From assembly GCA_945874765.1 (NCBI GenBank), contig CAMCHQ010000005.1, forward strand, positions 1 through 64,000: a DNA stretch of 64,000 bases. The letters are read 5' to 3'. Positions 24,525 to 32,447 of this stretch are shown here, one piece after another (position 1 is the stretch's first letter; every line of letters begins with the position of its first letter). This DNA comes from an uncultured Clostridia bacterium. Lineage in GTDB: Bacteria > Bacillota > Clostridia > Oscillospirales > Acutalibacteraceae. Made by a program: the position numbers and the translations under genes. Under the pieces are notes generated by a model. It did not search any database and was not told the DNA's origin. It worked only from the letters and a program-made list of their open reading frames with translations.

Positions 24525-25278
24525 TTGTTTTCTCCTTTATTAAGTCTATCTTACCTGACGCATTTTGGGTAGGGAAATTGTTTGTTTTGTTAGTATTTTC
24601 AACGGTTTTGCACTCCTCCAAACTAAACGCCTCGGTTTGGAGTGCCTTTGGAATGACTTTTAAGTTTGTGTAGCATTCATCCGATGCCTTATTTTGAATG
24701 ACAATTTTTATATTACTGTCATCGTTAAGGCATAATTTGTCCGTTACAACATCAATAATTTGCTTGTACTCAAAGTTGTCCGGATCCGGAAATGCTCTAC
24801 CATTCTTGTAAAAATTTGTAAAAACAAGTGTCGAAATTTTATGATTATAGTTATCAATTTGACTTAGTGCAAGGTTTAAAGGCTCTAAAATTGTATTAGC
24901 GTTTATGTAAATTTCATCAAGTCTAAGCTTGACCAATTTGCCCAAACACCTGTAAGTTGACTCGTCGCTTTGGTCAATGTTTTCATATAATCGGCGAATA
25001 TCTTTGACTTTTTTAAACGGCAAAATCGGTGGCATATTAATATTGATTATTCCGTTTTTGTTGACGGATATATCAATATCGTTACTATTGATAAGTGCTT
25101 TTTCAAACGAATTTGAATTATGATTTTTATAATTTTCGACAACGAATTTGCGAATGTCGAGCGTTAATTTTTCTGATTTTGTCAATAAAAAAATCAGTCC
25201 GTTTTCGTCAATCTCATCAATCAAATTTATAATTTCTTTGCACTTGTTTTTGATTTTCAGAAGCTCATTTTGATTCAT
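24517..25278 (-). CDS. Unknown 253-aa protein paired with the winged-helix gene
   Basis: No confident family. The N-terminal ~80 residues are helical and charged. The middle segment (~150-200) reads FYKNGRAFPDPDNFEYKQIIDVVTDKL then NDDSNIKIVI, a D-P-D-N...D...DD spacing faintly like RusA-type nucleases, but the match is too weak to call. The C-terminal ~40 residues are polar, N/T/K-rich and likely disordered. First gene of a two-gene minus-strand operon (8-bp overlap with the next). Composition is like the rest of the accessory region. Starts with an ATG after AAAGGCAGGTG at about 10 nt. Confidence 0.6.
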   Translation of the reverse strand: MNQNELLKIKNKCKEIINLIDEIDENGLIFLLTKSEKLTLDIRKFVVENYKNHNSNSFEKALINSNDIDISVNKNGIININMPPILPFKKVKDIRRLYENIDQSDESTYRCLGKLVKLRLDEIYINANTILEPLNLALSQIDNYNHKISTLVFTNFYKNGRAFPDPDNFEYKQIIDVVTDKLCLNDDSNIKIVIQNKASDECYTNLKVIPKALQTEAFSLEECKTVENTNKTNNFPTQNASGKIDLIKEKTNE

Positions 25279-25374
25279 CTTTTATTTCACCTGCCTTTCT
25301 TTTTTATTGCTTCCATATATACTATCGCGCAAAAAATTTTTTTCAGAAACATTAAAAAGACAACATGTATCTTC

Positions 25375-25403
25375 TTGACATTATACTCCTGTGGGAGTAT
25401 AAT
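25375..25403 (+). promoter_or_regulatory. Strong promoter with a perfect palindromic operator over spacer and -10
   Basis: TTGACA (25375-25380), 17-bp spacer, TATAAT (25398-25403). A perfect inverted repeat with 10-bp arms, ATTATACTCC and GGAGTATAAT (25380-25389, 25394-25403), covers the spacer and the whole -10 box. A repressor bound here would shut the promoter; the HTH protein of this operon is the obvious candidate. Confidence 0.85.
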
Positions 25404-25422
25404 AAAGGCGAGGTGAGATATT

Positions 25423-26097
25423 ATGAAAACTATATATCACGGTTCTAAGGATATTATTAAGCATCCTGAATTTGGCAAAGGCAAAAGCTATAATGATTAC
25501 GGTTTGGGCTTTTATTGTACTGAAAATCTTGACCTTGCACTTGAATGGGCTGTTGACCTTAACAGGAATGGCTATGCTAACAAATATGAGATTGATGATA
25601 CAAAGCTATCTGTTCTTAATCTGAATGACGATAAATATGTAATTTTGCATTGGCTTTCCGTTTTGCTTGAAAACAGGCATTTTGATGCACAATCACCTCT
25701 TGCCGTGGAGGCAAAGGAATATATTTTGAATAACTTTTCGGTTGATTACAAAGACTATGATGTGATTATCGGCTACCGTGCCGATGACAGCTATTTTTCA
25801 TTTGCACAAGATTTTTTGAACGGCACGATTTCATATCGACAGTTCAGTAATGCAATGAGGCTTGGCAATTTAGGTCAGCAATTTGTTTTGAAAAGTAAAA
25901 AGGCATTTGAAATGATTAAATTTATTGACTGTCAAAGTGCTGATTCCGATGAATGGTTTTCAAAAAAGCAGAACAGAGATAAATCGGCTCGCAGAGATTA
26001 TTTTGATGCTGAGAAAAATAAAAGACAGCGTGGTGACATTTATATTACTCAAATCATTGACGAGGAGATGACGGCTGATGATTCACGCTTACGATAA
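25423..26097 (+). CDS. DUF3990 protein, probable ADP-ribosyltransferase-like toxin partner
   Basis: 224 aa. The N-terminus MKTIYHGSK followed by YNDYGLGFYCTENLDLALEWA is the signature of DUF3990, a family related in motif layout to ADP-ribosyltransferase folds (H in YHGS, Y-G-x-G-F-Y-x-T). The conserved middle reads DYDVIIGYRADDSYFSFAQDFLNG, and QQFVLKSKKAFEMIKF follows near 165. DUF3990 genes usually come as two-gene units with a small regulatory partner; here the next gene overlaps by 20 bp and encodes an HTH protein. The C-terminal ~50 residues are charged. The pair has the form of a toxin-antitoxin or defence module, but activity is not shown by sequence. Confidence 0.82.
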   Translation: MKTIYHGSKDIIKHPEFGKGKSYNDYGLGFYCTENLDLALEWAVDLNRNGYANKYEIDDTKLSVLNLNDDKYVILHWLSVLLENRHFDAQSPLAVEAKEYILNNFSVDYKDYDVIIGYRADDSYFSFAQDFLNGTISYRQFSNAMRLGNLGQQFVLKSKKAFEMIKFIDCQSADSDEWFSKKQNRDKSARRDYFDAEKNKRQRGDIYITQIIDEEMTADDSRLR

Positions 26098-26890
26098 AAA
26101 TTATTTAGAAAAAGCACAAGCTTTGCTCGGCAGAATGCTTGATTTTGCTGTTTATGATTTTAATGTTGATGTTGAAAAGTTTTATAAAAAGTTTTGTGAT
26201 TCTGAATATGCAAGAAGGTTTGAAATAGGTGACACTTCCTTGTTATCCGGCAAATCGGGAGTTGAACTTGCTTATGACATAATCGGCAACTCAACCGTCA
26301 AACCGAAATTTACAACTAACAGAAGTCCTGAATATTGGGCAGGCTGGGCACTTGCTTATTATCAATGGTACACTTCTTTCACTTTTAATCAAATAAACGA
26401 CATAGCCTCAATTAAGGATATTATTAATATGTATTCTAAATATCACGAAATGGATATTATGCAGTTTGTTGATTCTATGAATGAAATGTATGCGCAAAAG
26501 AATCATACAACAAATTTGAAGAAAAGGCGAATTGACGCAGAACTTTCGCAAAGCGAACTTGCAAAAATTTCCGGCGTACCTCTTAGAACGATTCAGCAAT
26601 ATGAGCAAAGGCAAAAAAATATAAATTCAGCAAAGGTTGAAACTGTTTTAGCTCTTTCTCAAGCGTTGTCTTGTGACATTAAGGATATTTTGGAGAATTT
26701 GAATCAAGATGAATTTGATATTGAAAAGTACAAAAATTCTCTTAAAAACACAAAAATGATTGATGTAAATAAGATGAATCCTGATAAGAAAAAAGTTGAT
26801 TTGTCAAATTTGATTAAGTATGCAAAAGAGCATAACAAAGCCGTTTATGAATTGACCGATGAAGAAAAATCAAAATTTATAACAGATTGA
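26078..26890 (+). CDS. HTH (Xre-type) protein paired with DUF3990, probable antitoxin/regulator
   Basis: 270 aa, overlapping the DUF3990 gene by 20 bp. Residues ~148-205 are a clear Xre/Cro helix-turn-helix (LKKRRIDAELSQSELAKIS, VPLRTIQQYEQ and ALSQALSCDIKDILE). The N-terminal ~140 residues form a separate helical domain (e.g. YDIIGNS, EYWAGWALAYYQWYT, IINMYSKYHEMDIMQFVDSM), similar in arrangement to proteins encoded beside DUF3990 genes. The C-terminal ~60 residues are charged. It likely represses the operon through the palindrome at 25380-25403 and neutralises its partner. Confidence 0.78.
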   Translation: MIHAYDKNYLEKAQALLGRMLDFAVYDFNVDVEKFYKKFCDSEYARRFEIGDTSLLSGKSGVELAYDIIGNSTVKPKFTTNRSPEYWAGWALAYYQWYTSFTFNQINDIASIKDIINMYSKYHEMDIMQFVDSMNEMYAQKNHTTNLKKRRIDAELSQSELAKISGVPLRTIQQYEQRQKNINSAKVETVLALSQALSCDIKDILENLNQDEFDIEKYKNSLKNTKMIDVNKMNPDKKKVDLSNLIKYAKEHNKAVYELTDEEKSKFITD

Positions 26891-26946
26891 TAAAAGCTAT
26901 AAAATGTTATGGATATTGATGTATATGTAACAAGTATGCAACAAAA

Positions 26947-26984
26947 AAGTCCTAAAAGCCTTTATTTTAAGGCAATTAGGACTT
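26947..26984 (-). terminator. Terminator-like hairpin facing leftward
   Basis: Two nested perfect arms, AAGTCCTAA/TTAGGACTT and GCCTT/AAGGC, separated by symmetric AA/AA bulges. Only on the minus strand is it followed by a T-run (TTTTTTG). No minus-strand gene lies immediately to its right, so it may be left from a lost gene or an element end. It sits at the accessory/core boundary. Confidence 0.5.
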
Positions 26985-27018
26985 GAAAAAGTTCTCAAAG
27001 AGATAATTTGTTTATCCG

Positions 27019-27052
27019 AAACGCTCCTGTTATCAGGGGCGTTTTATTTTTG
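27019..27052 (+). terminator. Terminator after the DUF3990/HTH operon
   Basis: Hairpin AAACGCTCCTG / CAGGGGCGTTT (one G-T wobble) with TTAT loop and a following TTTTATTTTT run. About 130 bp after the HTH gene stop; it isolates the accessory region from the downstream promoter. Confidence 0.8.
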
Positions 27053-27072
27053 TAAAAAAATAAAAAATACCC

Positions 27073-27103
27073 TTGACATAAAGTCAACTTTAGGGTGTAT
27101 AGT
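27073..27103 (+). promoter_or_regulatory. Promoter with 19-bp spacer and central dyad (MerR-type)
   Basis: TTGACA (27073-27078), 19-bp spacer, TATAGT (27098-27103). The spacer contains the dyad AAAGT-CA-ACTTT. An overlong 19-bp spacer with a central dyad is the hallmark of MerR-family activated promoters. It drives the RibD/DHFR-like gene and the flavodoxin remnant. No MerR gene is in the window. Confidence 0.65.
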
Positions 27104-27133
27104 AGCAGTAGAAAATAAATTAGGAGTGAGAAA

Positions 27134-27814
27134 ATGAGTAAACCGTATATTATTTGTCATATGATGACGTCGCTTGACGGCAGAATCGACTGCGCTATGA
27201 CGTCAAAATTAAAAGGTGTTGAGGATTATTATTATTCACTTGACGAGCTTGACGTGCCAACTACTTTAAGCGGACGTATGACTGCCGAGTTTGAAATGGC
27301 TTTGCCGGGCAAGTTTGAAAGTGAAACGAAAACCCCTGTTAATAAATTTACTTTTTCTAAGAAATTTGACGCAGAGGGCTACGAAGTAGTTGTAGATACT
27401 AAGGGCACACTTTTGTGGGAAGAGCAAATTGATTGTGATAAACCGCTTCTTATCATCACAAGTGAGGAAGTGTCTGAGGAATATCTAAGTTATTTGGACG
27501 GGAAAAATATTTCGTATATCGCAGTCGGAAAGGGCAAAATCGACCTTGAAAAAGCGTGCGAGGTTTTGAACACAGAGTTCGGCGTTGAGAGAATGGGAAT
27601 TGTCGGCGGTCCTAAGATTAATACAGCCTTTTTGGAAGCGGGACTTCTTGATGAGATTAGTATTCTTTTGGGTGTCGGCATTGACGGCAGGGCAGGTATG
27701 CCAACTGTTTTTGACGGACTTGCTATGGACCACGATGTTACGCCGCTTTCACTTATTGACGTCACTAAGTTTGACAGCGGTGCACTTTGGATAAGGTATA
27801 AAACAAATAATTAA
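27134..27814 (+). CDS. RibD C-terminal / dihydrofolate-reductase-family reductase
   Basis: 226 aa. The start SKPYIICHMMTSLDGRIDC is the typical N-terminal strand and loop of the RibD_C/DHFR-like reductase family, which uses NADPH. GVERMGIVGGPKINTAFLEAGLLDEISILLGVGIDGRAGMPTVFDG near 155-200 is the cofactor-binding/closing motif (GGPxxxxxFLxxGLxDE). It lacks the RibD deaminase domain and there are no riboflavin genes nearby, so it is probably a stand-alone oxidoreductase. It is behind the 19-bp-spacer promoter and 18 bp before a broken flavodoxin gene, suggesting a redox-stress operon. Cytoplasmic. Confidence 0.85.
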   Translation: MSKPYIICHMMTSLDGRIDCAMTSKLKGVEDYYYSLDELDVPTTLSGRMTAEFEMALPGKFESETKTPVNKFTFSKKFDAEGYEVVVDTKGTLLWEEQIDCDKPLLIITSEEVSEEYLSYLDGKNISYIAVGKGKIDLEKACEVLNTEFGVERMGIVGGPKINTAFLEAGLLDEISILLGVGIDGRAGMPTVFDGLAMDHDVTPLSLIDVTKFDSGALWIRYKTNN

Positions 27815-27832
27815 TGAAAGGCGGAATGACTT

Positions 27833-28139
27833 ATGTCTAAAAAATTAGTTGCTTATTTCAGCGCAAGCGGTGTTACGAAAAAAGTCGGTGAGAAGTTAGC
27901 CGAGGTATCGGGTGCGGATTTGGTGGTACACGGCGCCGACTATTATTAAAACTTTTCTTGAAAGCTACGATTTCAGCGGTAAGAAAATTGCACTTTTTGC
28001 CACCTCGGGCGGAAGCGGTTTCGGTAAAACCGTTGACGATTTGAAACCTTGCGTTGACTCTTCGGCAAAATTTGTTTTGACTAAGCTTTTAAATCATTTT
28101 AATGAAAGCGACGCTAAAGCTTGGGTTGAAAGTTTATAA
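27833..28139 (+). pseudogene. Flavodoxin family gene with internal deletion and frameshift
   Basis: Starts well as a flavodoxin: SKKLVAYFSASGVTKKVGEKL (FMN phosphate loop) continuing to VSGADL, then runs out of frame and stops at 27949. In a second frame from 27918 to 28139 the protein resumes as [34 protein letters not shown]..., the C-terminal half of the same family. Intact members (~155-160 aa) have ~55-60 residues between GADL and the IWWYTAPT block, which are missing here. So the gene lost an internal segment at ~27917/27918 and shifted frame. Confidence 0.88.
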
Positions 28140-28151
28140 TGTGAATTTCTA

Positions 28152-28182
28152 AAATAAAGTCCTTTATGGGCTTTATTTTTTT
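28152..28182 (+). terminator. Terminator after the flavodoxin remnant
   Basis: Hairpin AAATAAAGTCC / GGGCTTTATTT (one wobble pair) followed by TTTTTT, 13 bp after the stop. Confidence 0.8.
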
Positions 28183-28229
28183 ACTTTGCCATAGTTTTAA
28201 CCTTATAGCAGAGATAGTTTAAATAGTTC

Positions 28230-28258
28230 TTGTATTCCTACTAAAAAGGTAGTATAAT
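28230..28258 (+). promoter_or_regulatory. Promoter of the metF-metH operon
   Basis: TTGTAT (28230-28235), 17-bp spacer, TATAAT (28253-28258), 40 bp before the metF start. No SAM, T-box or cobalamin riboswitch is visible in the ~100 bp between terminator and start. Confidence 0.7.
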
Positions 28259-28297
28259 GTCACTGATATATTTGAACGTATGAAAACAGGTGAAAAA

Positions 28298-29164
28298 ATG
28301 AAAATAATTGATATAATTAACAGTAAAAAGGTTACTGTTTCATTTGAGGTTTTCCCTCCGAAGCAGTGGGACAAAATTGCAAATACCAAAAAAATCGTTG
28401 AGGAAATGGTTAAGGACAAGCCGTCGTTTATGAGTGTTACATACGGTGCGGCAGGAACTACAAGCGGTTTTACGACAGAGATTGCAAATGCGATTAAAGA
28501 GGGCGGAGTTGAACCTCTTTCTCACCTTACCTGCCTTACATCTACTAAAGAAAAAATCAACAGCGTTTTGGATGAGTTAGAGGCAAACGGTATTGAAAAC
28601 GTGCTTGCTTTAAGAGGCGATATTCCCAAAGATTTTGAAATGGGTGAAAATCAATATTACCACCACGCTTTTGAGCTTGTAAACGAAATTAAGGCAAGGG
28701 GCAAGTTTTGCATAGGTGCGGCTTGCTATCCTGAAACTCACCCGGAGTCTAAAAACAGAGTTGAGGATATCGCAAGGCTTAAAGAAAAGGTTGACTGCGG
28801 CGTTGACTTTATCACAACTCAAATGTTTTTTGATAATGATAAATTCTATAATTTCCGTGAAATGTGCGCAATAAAAGAGATTAACGTGCCGATTATAGCA
28901 GGTATTATGCCGATTACAAATGCAAATCAGGTTAAAAGAAGCTTGGAACTTTCAAACGCATCTCTTCCTGTTAAGTTTAATAAGATTATGGAGCGATTCG
29001 GTGAAAATCCAGACGCTATGAAGCAGGCAGGTATTGTTTATGCAACTGAGCAAATAATAGATTTGATGGCAAACGGGGTCAATAATATTCATATTTATAC
29101 TATGAATAAGCCTGACGTTGCACATCAAATTATGGAAGGACTTTCGGCAATTATAAATGAATAG
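28298..29164 (+). CDS. metF: Methylenetetrahydrofolate reductase
   Basis: 288 aa from ATG 28298, preferred over 28280 because AGGTGA precedes it by 5 nt and MKIIDIINSKKVTVSFEVFPPK is the normal N-terminus. MetF reduces 5,10-methylene-THF to 5-methyl-THF, the methyl donor for MetH. Motifs: FEVFPPK (substrate/flavin Glu), VTYGAAGT, HLTC (85-90), LALRGD (111-116) and DFITTQMFFD (~180). First gene of a metF / reactivation-domain / metH operon; its stop overlaps the next start by 8 bp. Confidence 0.95.
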   Translation: MKIIDIINSKKVTVSFEVFPPKQWDKIANTKKIVEEMVKDKPSFMSVTYGAAGTTSGFTTEIANAIKEGGVEPLSHLTCLTSTKEKINSVLDELEANGIENVLALRGDIPKDFEMGENQYYHHAFELVNEIKARGKFCIGAACYPETHPESKNRVEDIARLKEKVDCGVDFITTQMFFDNDKFYNFREMCAIKEINVPIIAGIMPITNANQVKRSLELSNASLPVKFNKIMERFGENPDAMKQAGIVYATEQIIDLMANGVNNIHIYTMNKPDVAHQIMEGLSAIINE

Positions 29165-29714
29165 AACAGAAATACTTCACTATTTGCGCACCAATTCAAA
29201 GGTTGAGGATAAAAGGCTTCTTGACCTTATTGACGATTGCTGCAAAGAGGTAAACAGATGCGTCAGACCTAAAACAATTCACCGCATTTTTGATTGCACG
29301 GTAAATGATGACGAGGTAATTGTCGAAAACCAAATCTTTAAAAGTAAGCGACTTGCGGATAATATGAAAGGTTGCAAAAAAGTTTGCATTTTCGGCGCAA
29401 CACTCGGCACTGAATGTGACAGGCTTTTAAGAACGTATGCTTCTACCGATATTGCAAGGGCGACGGTGCTTCAAGCGTGCCTTGCGTCTAAGATTGAAGA
29501 GGTTTGCGACGGGATTGAGGATGAATTGAGGGAGCAGGGAATGGCTCTTCGACAGAGATATTCTCCCGGCTATTTTGACCTTGATATAAAGGAAAATGAA
29601 AAATTATTCGAATTAATGGATATAACAAAGCGTATCGGGCTTACTATTACGGATACCTGTCAAATGGTTCCGTCAAAGTCCGTTACGGCATTTATAGGTA
29701 TTGAAAATGATTAG
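29157..29714 (+). CDS. Stand-alone MetH reactivation-domain protein
   Basis: 185 aa resembling the C-terminal activation domain of cobalamin-dependent methionine synthase, which binds SAM and reactivates oxidised cob(II)alamin. Seen: RQRYSPGYFDLDI (~139-151), the R-x-x-x-G-Y-x-x-x segment of that domain, and LGLTITDTCQMVPSKSV-type ending (GLTITDTCQMVPSKSVTAFIG). The MetH encoded next lacks this domain, so the function has been split off. It overlaps metF by 8 bp and metH by 8 bp. Confidence 0.88.
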   Translation: MNRTEILHYLRTNSKVEDKRLLDLIDDCCKEVNRCVRPKTIHRIFDCTVNDDEVIVENQIFKSKRLADNMKGCKKVCIFGATLGTECDRLLRTYASTDIARATVLQACLASKIEEVCDGIEDELREQGMALRQRYSPGYFDLDIKENEKLFELMDITKRIGLTITDTCQMVPSKSVTAFIGIEND

Positions 29715-32013
29715 ATTTTTTGACGGCGGTATGGGCAGTATGCTCAATCTTGCGGCAGGAGAACTTCCTGAAAAACTTAATATCAGCGAGCCGGAAAGGG
29801 TTTTTGCGGTTCACAAGGGATATGCCGACGCAGGCGCTGAGTTTATTACGGCTAATACATTCGGCGCTAACTCGCTTAAATATGATAATGTCGATGAACT
29901 TGTAAAGGCAGGTGTTGCACTTGCCAAAAAAGCAGGTAAATATGTTGCGCTTGATATCGGTCCTACAGGTAAACTTTTAAAACCTATGGGCGACCTTGAG
30001 TTCGAAAAGGCAGTTGAACTTTTCGCAGAGGTTGTAAGAGCGGGTAAAGACGGCTCCGATGTTGCGATTATCGAAACTATGAGCGATATGTACGAGCTTA
30101 AAGCGGCTGTAATTGCTGTTAAGGAAAATTCCGATTTGCCTGTTATCACGTCTATGATTTTTGATGAATCGGGCAGACTTCTTACGGGCGGTGATGTTAA
30201 AAGTGCCGTTGCAATGCTTGAGGGACTTAGGGTTGACGCTATCGGATTTAACTGCGGCTTAGGTCCTAAGCAGATGATTCCGCTTGTTAAACAGCTTAGA
30301 GAATGTACTTCGCTTCCTATACTTGTTATGCCTAATGCCGGACTTCCCGAATCTGTTGACGGTAAGACGGTTTATAATGTTTCACCTGACGAATTTGCAC
30401 AGGATATGAGGGAAATTGCAAAACTCGGCGTGTCGATTTTAGGCGGCTGCTGCGGTACAACTCCAAAGCATATTGCTAAAATGATTGAACTTTGCAAGGA
30501 TATTCCCGACAGTGTTCCCGAAAAGAAAAACGATACTGTCATTTGCTCGTATTCAAGTTCTGTCACTATCGGTGAAAAGCCTGTAGTTATCGGCGAAAGA
30601 ATTAACCCGACCGGTAAAAAGCTTTTTAAGGAAGCGCTTAGAAATAATAATATCGATTATATAATCAAAGAGGGTATGGCACAGCAGGAAAAGGGTGCTC
30701 ATATTCTTGACGTTAATGTCGGCTTGCCTGAAATTGACGAGGTACAGATGCTTCAGGATGCTGTTTTCAATCTTCAAAGCGTTCTTCCTCTTCCGCTTCA
30801 GCTTGATTCAAGTAACACTCAGGCACTTGAAAAGGCAATGCGTATGTATAACGGTAAGGCAATGATTAACTCGGTAAACGGCAAACAGTCGTCAATGAGT
30901 GAGGTCTTTCCGCTTGTTCAAAAATACGGCGGTGTTGTTGTTTGCCTTTGTCTTGACGAGGGCGGTATTCCCGAAACTGCAGAGGGCAGAATTAAAATTG
31001 CAAAGAAAATTATTAAAACAGCCGAAAGTTACGGAATAGATAAAAAAGACCTTGTAGTTGACGCACTTGTAATGACGATTTCAACTAACAAGGATAATGC
31101 TAAGGAAACACTTAAAGCGGTTGATTATATCCGTCACGAACTTGGTGTCGGCACGGTTTTGGGTGTGTCGAATATCAGTTTCGGTTTGCCGAAAAGAGAG
31201 GCTATTAATACAGCTTTCTTTACCCTTGCGCTTAAAGCAGGTCTTTCGGCAGGTATTATCAATCCTTTGAGTGAAAGTATGATGAATGCTTATTACTCAT
31301 ATAATGCTCTTGAAGGGTTTGACGATAATTGCACGCAGTATATCGAATCTGTTACCGCTTCTGCCAACACTGCGACTGCCACAGGTGTGACTGATTTGAA
31401 AACGGCTATCATCAAGGGTATGAAAGAGGACGCAGGCGCTTGCGCTAAGGAACTTTTAAAAGATAAACAGGCGCTTGACGTTATTAATGACTATATTATT
31501 CCGGCACTTGACGTTGTCGGCGACGGATTTGAAAAAAATAAAGTGTTCCTCCCTCAGCTTCTTATGAGTGCCGATTCCGCAAAGGCGGCATTTGATGTTA
31601 TCAAAGAACATTTGATTTTGTCGGGTGAGCAGAAAAAGAGCGAGCATAAGGTGGTAATTGCTACCGTCGAGGGTGATATCCACGATATCGGTAAAAATAT
31701 TGTTAAGGTTCTTATGTCAAATTACGGCTTTGATATTATCGATTTGGGCAAGGACGTTAAGTGCGAAAGAGTGCTCGAAGAGGTGCAAAAGCAGAATGTT
31801 AAACTTGTCGGTCTTTCTGCTTTGATGACCACAACCGTTCCTAATATGGAAAAGACAATTAAACTTATTCACGATAATACCGACGCTAAAGTGTTTGTCG
31901 GCGGCGCCGTGCTTACAAAATCGTATGCTAAAATGATTAATGCCGATTGGTATGCTAAAGACGCAATGGAAAGTGTAAGAATCGCTAAGGAATTTTTCGG
32001 AGGTGAGCATTAA
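29707..32013 (+). CDS. metH: Cobalamin-dependent methionine synthase, without activation domain
   Basis: 768 aa from ATG 29707 (a TTG at 29701 is possible; AGGT lies 7 nt before the ATG). It transfers methyl from 5-methyl-THF to homocysteine via cobalamin. Domain order: homocysteine-binding barrel (1-~285) with zinc ligands in GFNCG and GGCCGTTPKHI (~245); pterin-binding barrel (~300-550; GERINPTGKK); B12 cap (~560-640); B12-binding Rossmann domain with EGDIHDIGKN, ligand His ~659. It ends right after this domain; the activation module is the preceding gene. About 770 aa is normal for this two-gene form. Confidence 0.95.
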   Translation: MIRFFDGGMGSMLNLAAGELPEKLNISEPERVFAVHKGYADAGAEFITANTFGANSLKYDNVDELVKAGVALAKKAGKYVALDIGPTGKLLKPMGDLEFEKAVELFAEVVRAGKDGSDVAIIETMSDMYELKAAVIAVKENSDLPVITSMIFDESGRLLTGGDVKSAVAMLEGLRVDAIGFNCGLGPKQMIPLVKQLRECTSLPILVMPNAGLPESVDGKTVYNVSPDEFAQDMREIAKLGVSILGGCCGTTPKHIAKMIELCKDIPDSVPEKKNDTVICSYSSSVTIGEKPVVIGERINPTGKKLFKEALRNNNIDYIIKEGMAQQEKGAHILDVNVGLPEIDEVQMLQDAVFNLQSVLPLPLQLDSSNTQALEKAMRMYNGKAMINSVNGKQSSMSEVFPLVQKYGGVVVCLCLDEGGIPETAEGRIKIAKKIIKTAESYGIDKKDLVVDALVMTISTNKDNAKETLKAVDYIRHELGVGTVLGVSNISFGLPKREAINTAFFTLALKAGLSAGIINPLSESMMNAYYSYNALEGFDDNCTQYIESVTASANTATATGVTDLKTAIIKGMKEDAGACAKELLKDKQALDVINDYIIPALDVVGDGFEKNKVFLPQLLMSADSAKAAFDVIKEHLILSGEQKKSEHKVVIATVEGDIHDIGKNIVKVLMSNYGFDIIDLGKDVKCERVLEEVQKQNVKLVGLSALMTTTVPNMEKTIKLIHDNTDAKVFVGGAVLTKSYAKMINADWYAKDAMESVRIAKEFFGGEH

Positions 32014-32405
32014 TGATGGTTTCAACAAAGGGCAGATATGCTCTCAGAATTATGGTTGACCTTGCCGAAAACCAAGAGGGCGGTCCCGTATCTCTTAAAG
32101 ATATTGCCGAACGTGAAAATATCGGAATAAAATATCTTGAAATCATTGTTTCGTCTCTTAATAAAAACGGACTTTTAAAAAGCGTTCGTGGCAAAAACGG
32201 CGGCTATATGCTCAACCGTGAACCAAAAGAATATACAATTGCTTCAATTCTCAATGCGGCGGAGGGCAGTCTTGCTCCCGTTGCGTGCGTCAGTGACGGC
32301 GACTGCGAAAATGCACCGAGTTGTAAAACGTACGTTCTTTGGAAAGAACTTGACGGTGTAATTGAGGACTTCTTATCCTCTAAAACCTTGGCGGATATAT
32401 TATAA
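32013..32405 (+). CDS. Rrf2-family transcription regulator with three-cysteine Fe-S motif
   Basis: 130 aa. Winged-helix N-terminus (STKGRYALRIMVDLAEN ... SLKDIAERENI, KYLEIIVSSLNKNGLL, SVRGKNGGYML) is typical of Rrf2/IscR/CymR. Near residues 90-105 it has C-x5-C-x5-C (CVSDGDCENAPSC), the IscR cluster-binding spacing, so it probably senses Fe-S or cysteine status. Its start overlaps the metH stop (GGAGGTG 7 nt upstream), implying co-transcription with the methionine genes. Direct target unknown; no isc/nif genes follow. Confidence 0.92.
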   Translation: MMVSTKGRYALRIMVDLAENQEGGPVSLKDIAERENIGIKYLEIIVSSLNKNGLLKSVRGKNGGYMLNREPKEYTIASILNAAEGSLAPVACVSDGDCENAPSCKTYVLWKELDGVIEDFLSSKTLADIL

Positions 32406-32412
32406 TGCCGTG

Positions 32413-32441
32413 TTGACAAATTGAATTTGTTGCTATATAAT
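32413..32441 (+). promoter_or_regulatory. Consensus promoter of the plus-strand small RNA
   Basis: TTGACA (32413-32418), exact 17-bp spacer, TATAAT (32436-32441), only 8 bp after the Rrf2 stop. No ORF follows on this strand; predicted start ~32448. Confidence 0.85.
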
Positions 32442-32447
32442 AAAAAT

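Noticed and set aside
54-27052. Definite integrative element with both attachment sites
   Set aside because: An integrase and accessory content are present, but I found no matching direct repeat of the left edge near 23-27 kb, and the left end may lie outside the window.
28183-28297. SAM or cobalamin riboswitch before metF
   Set aside because: The leader is only ~35 nt after the -10 box and shows none of the conserved riboswitch blocks.
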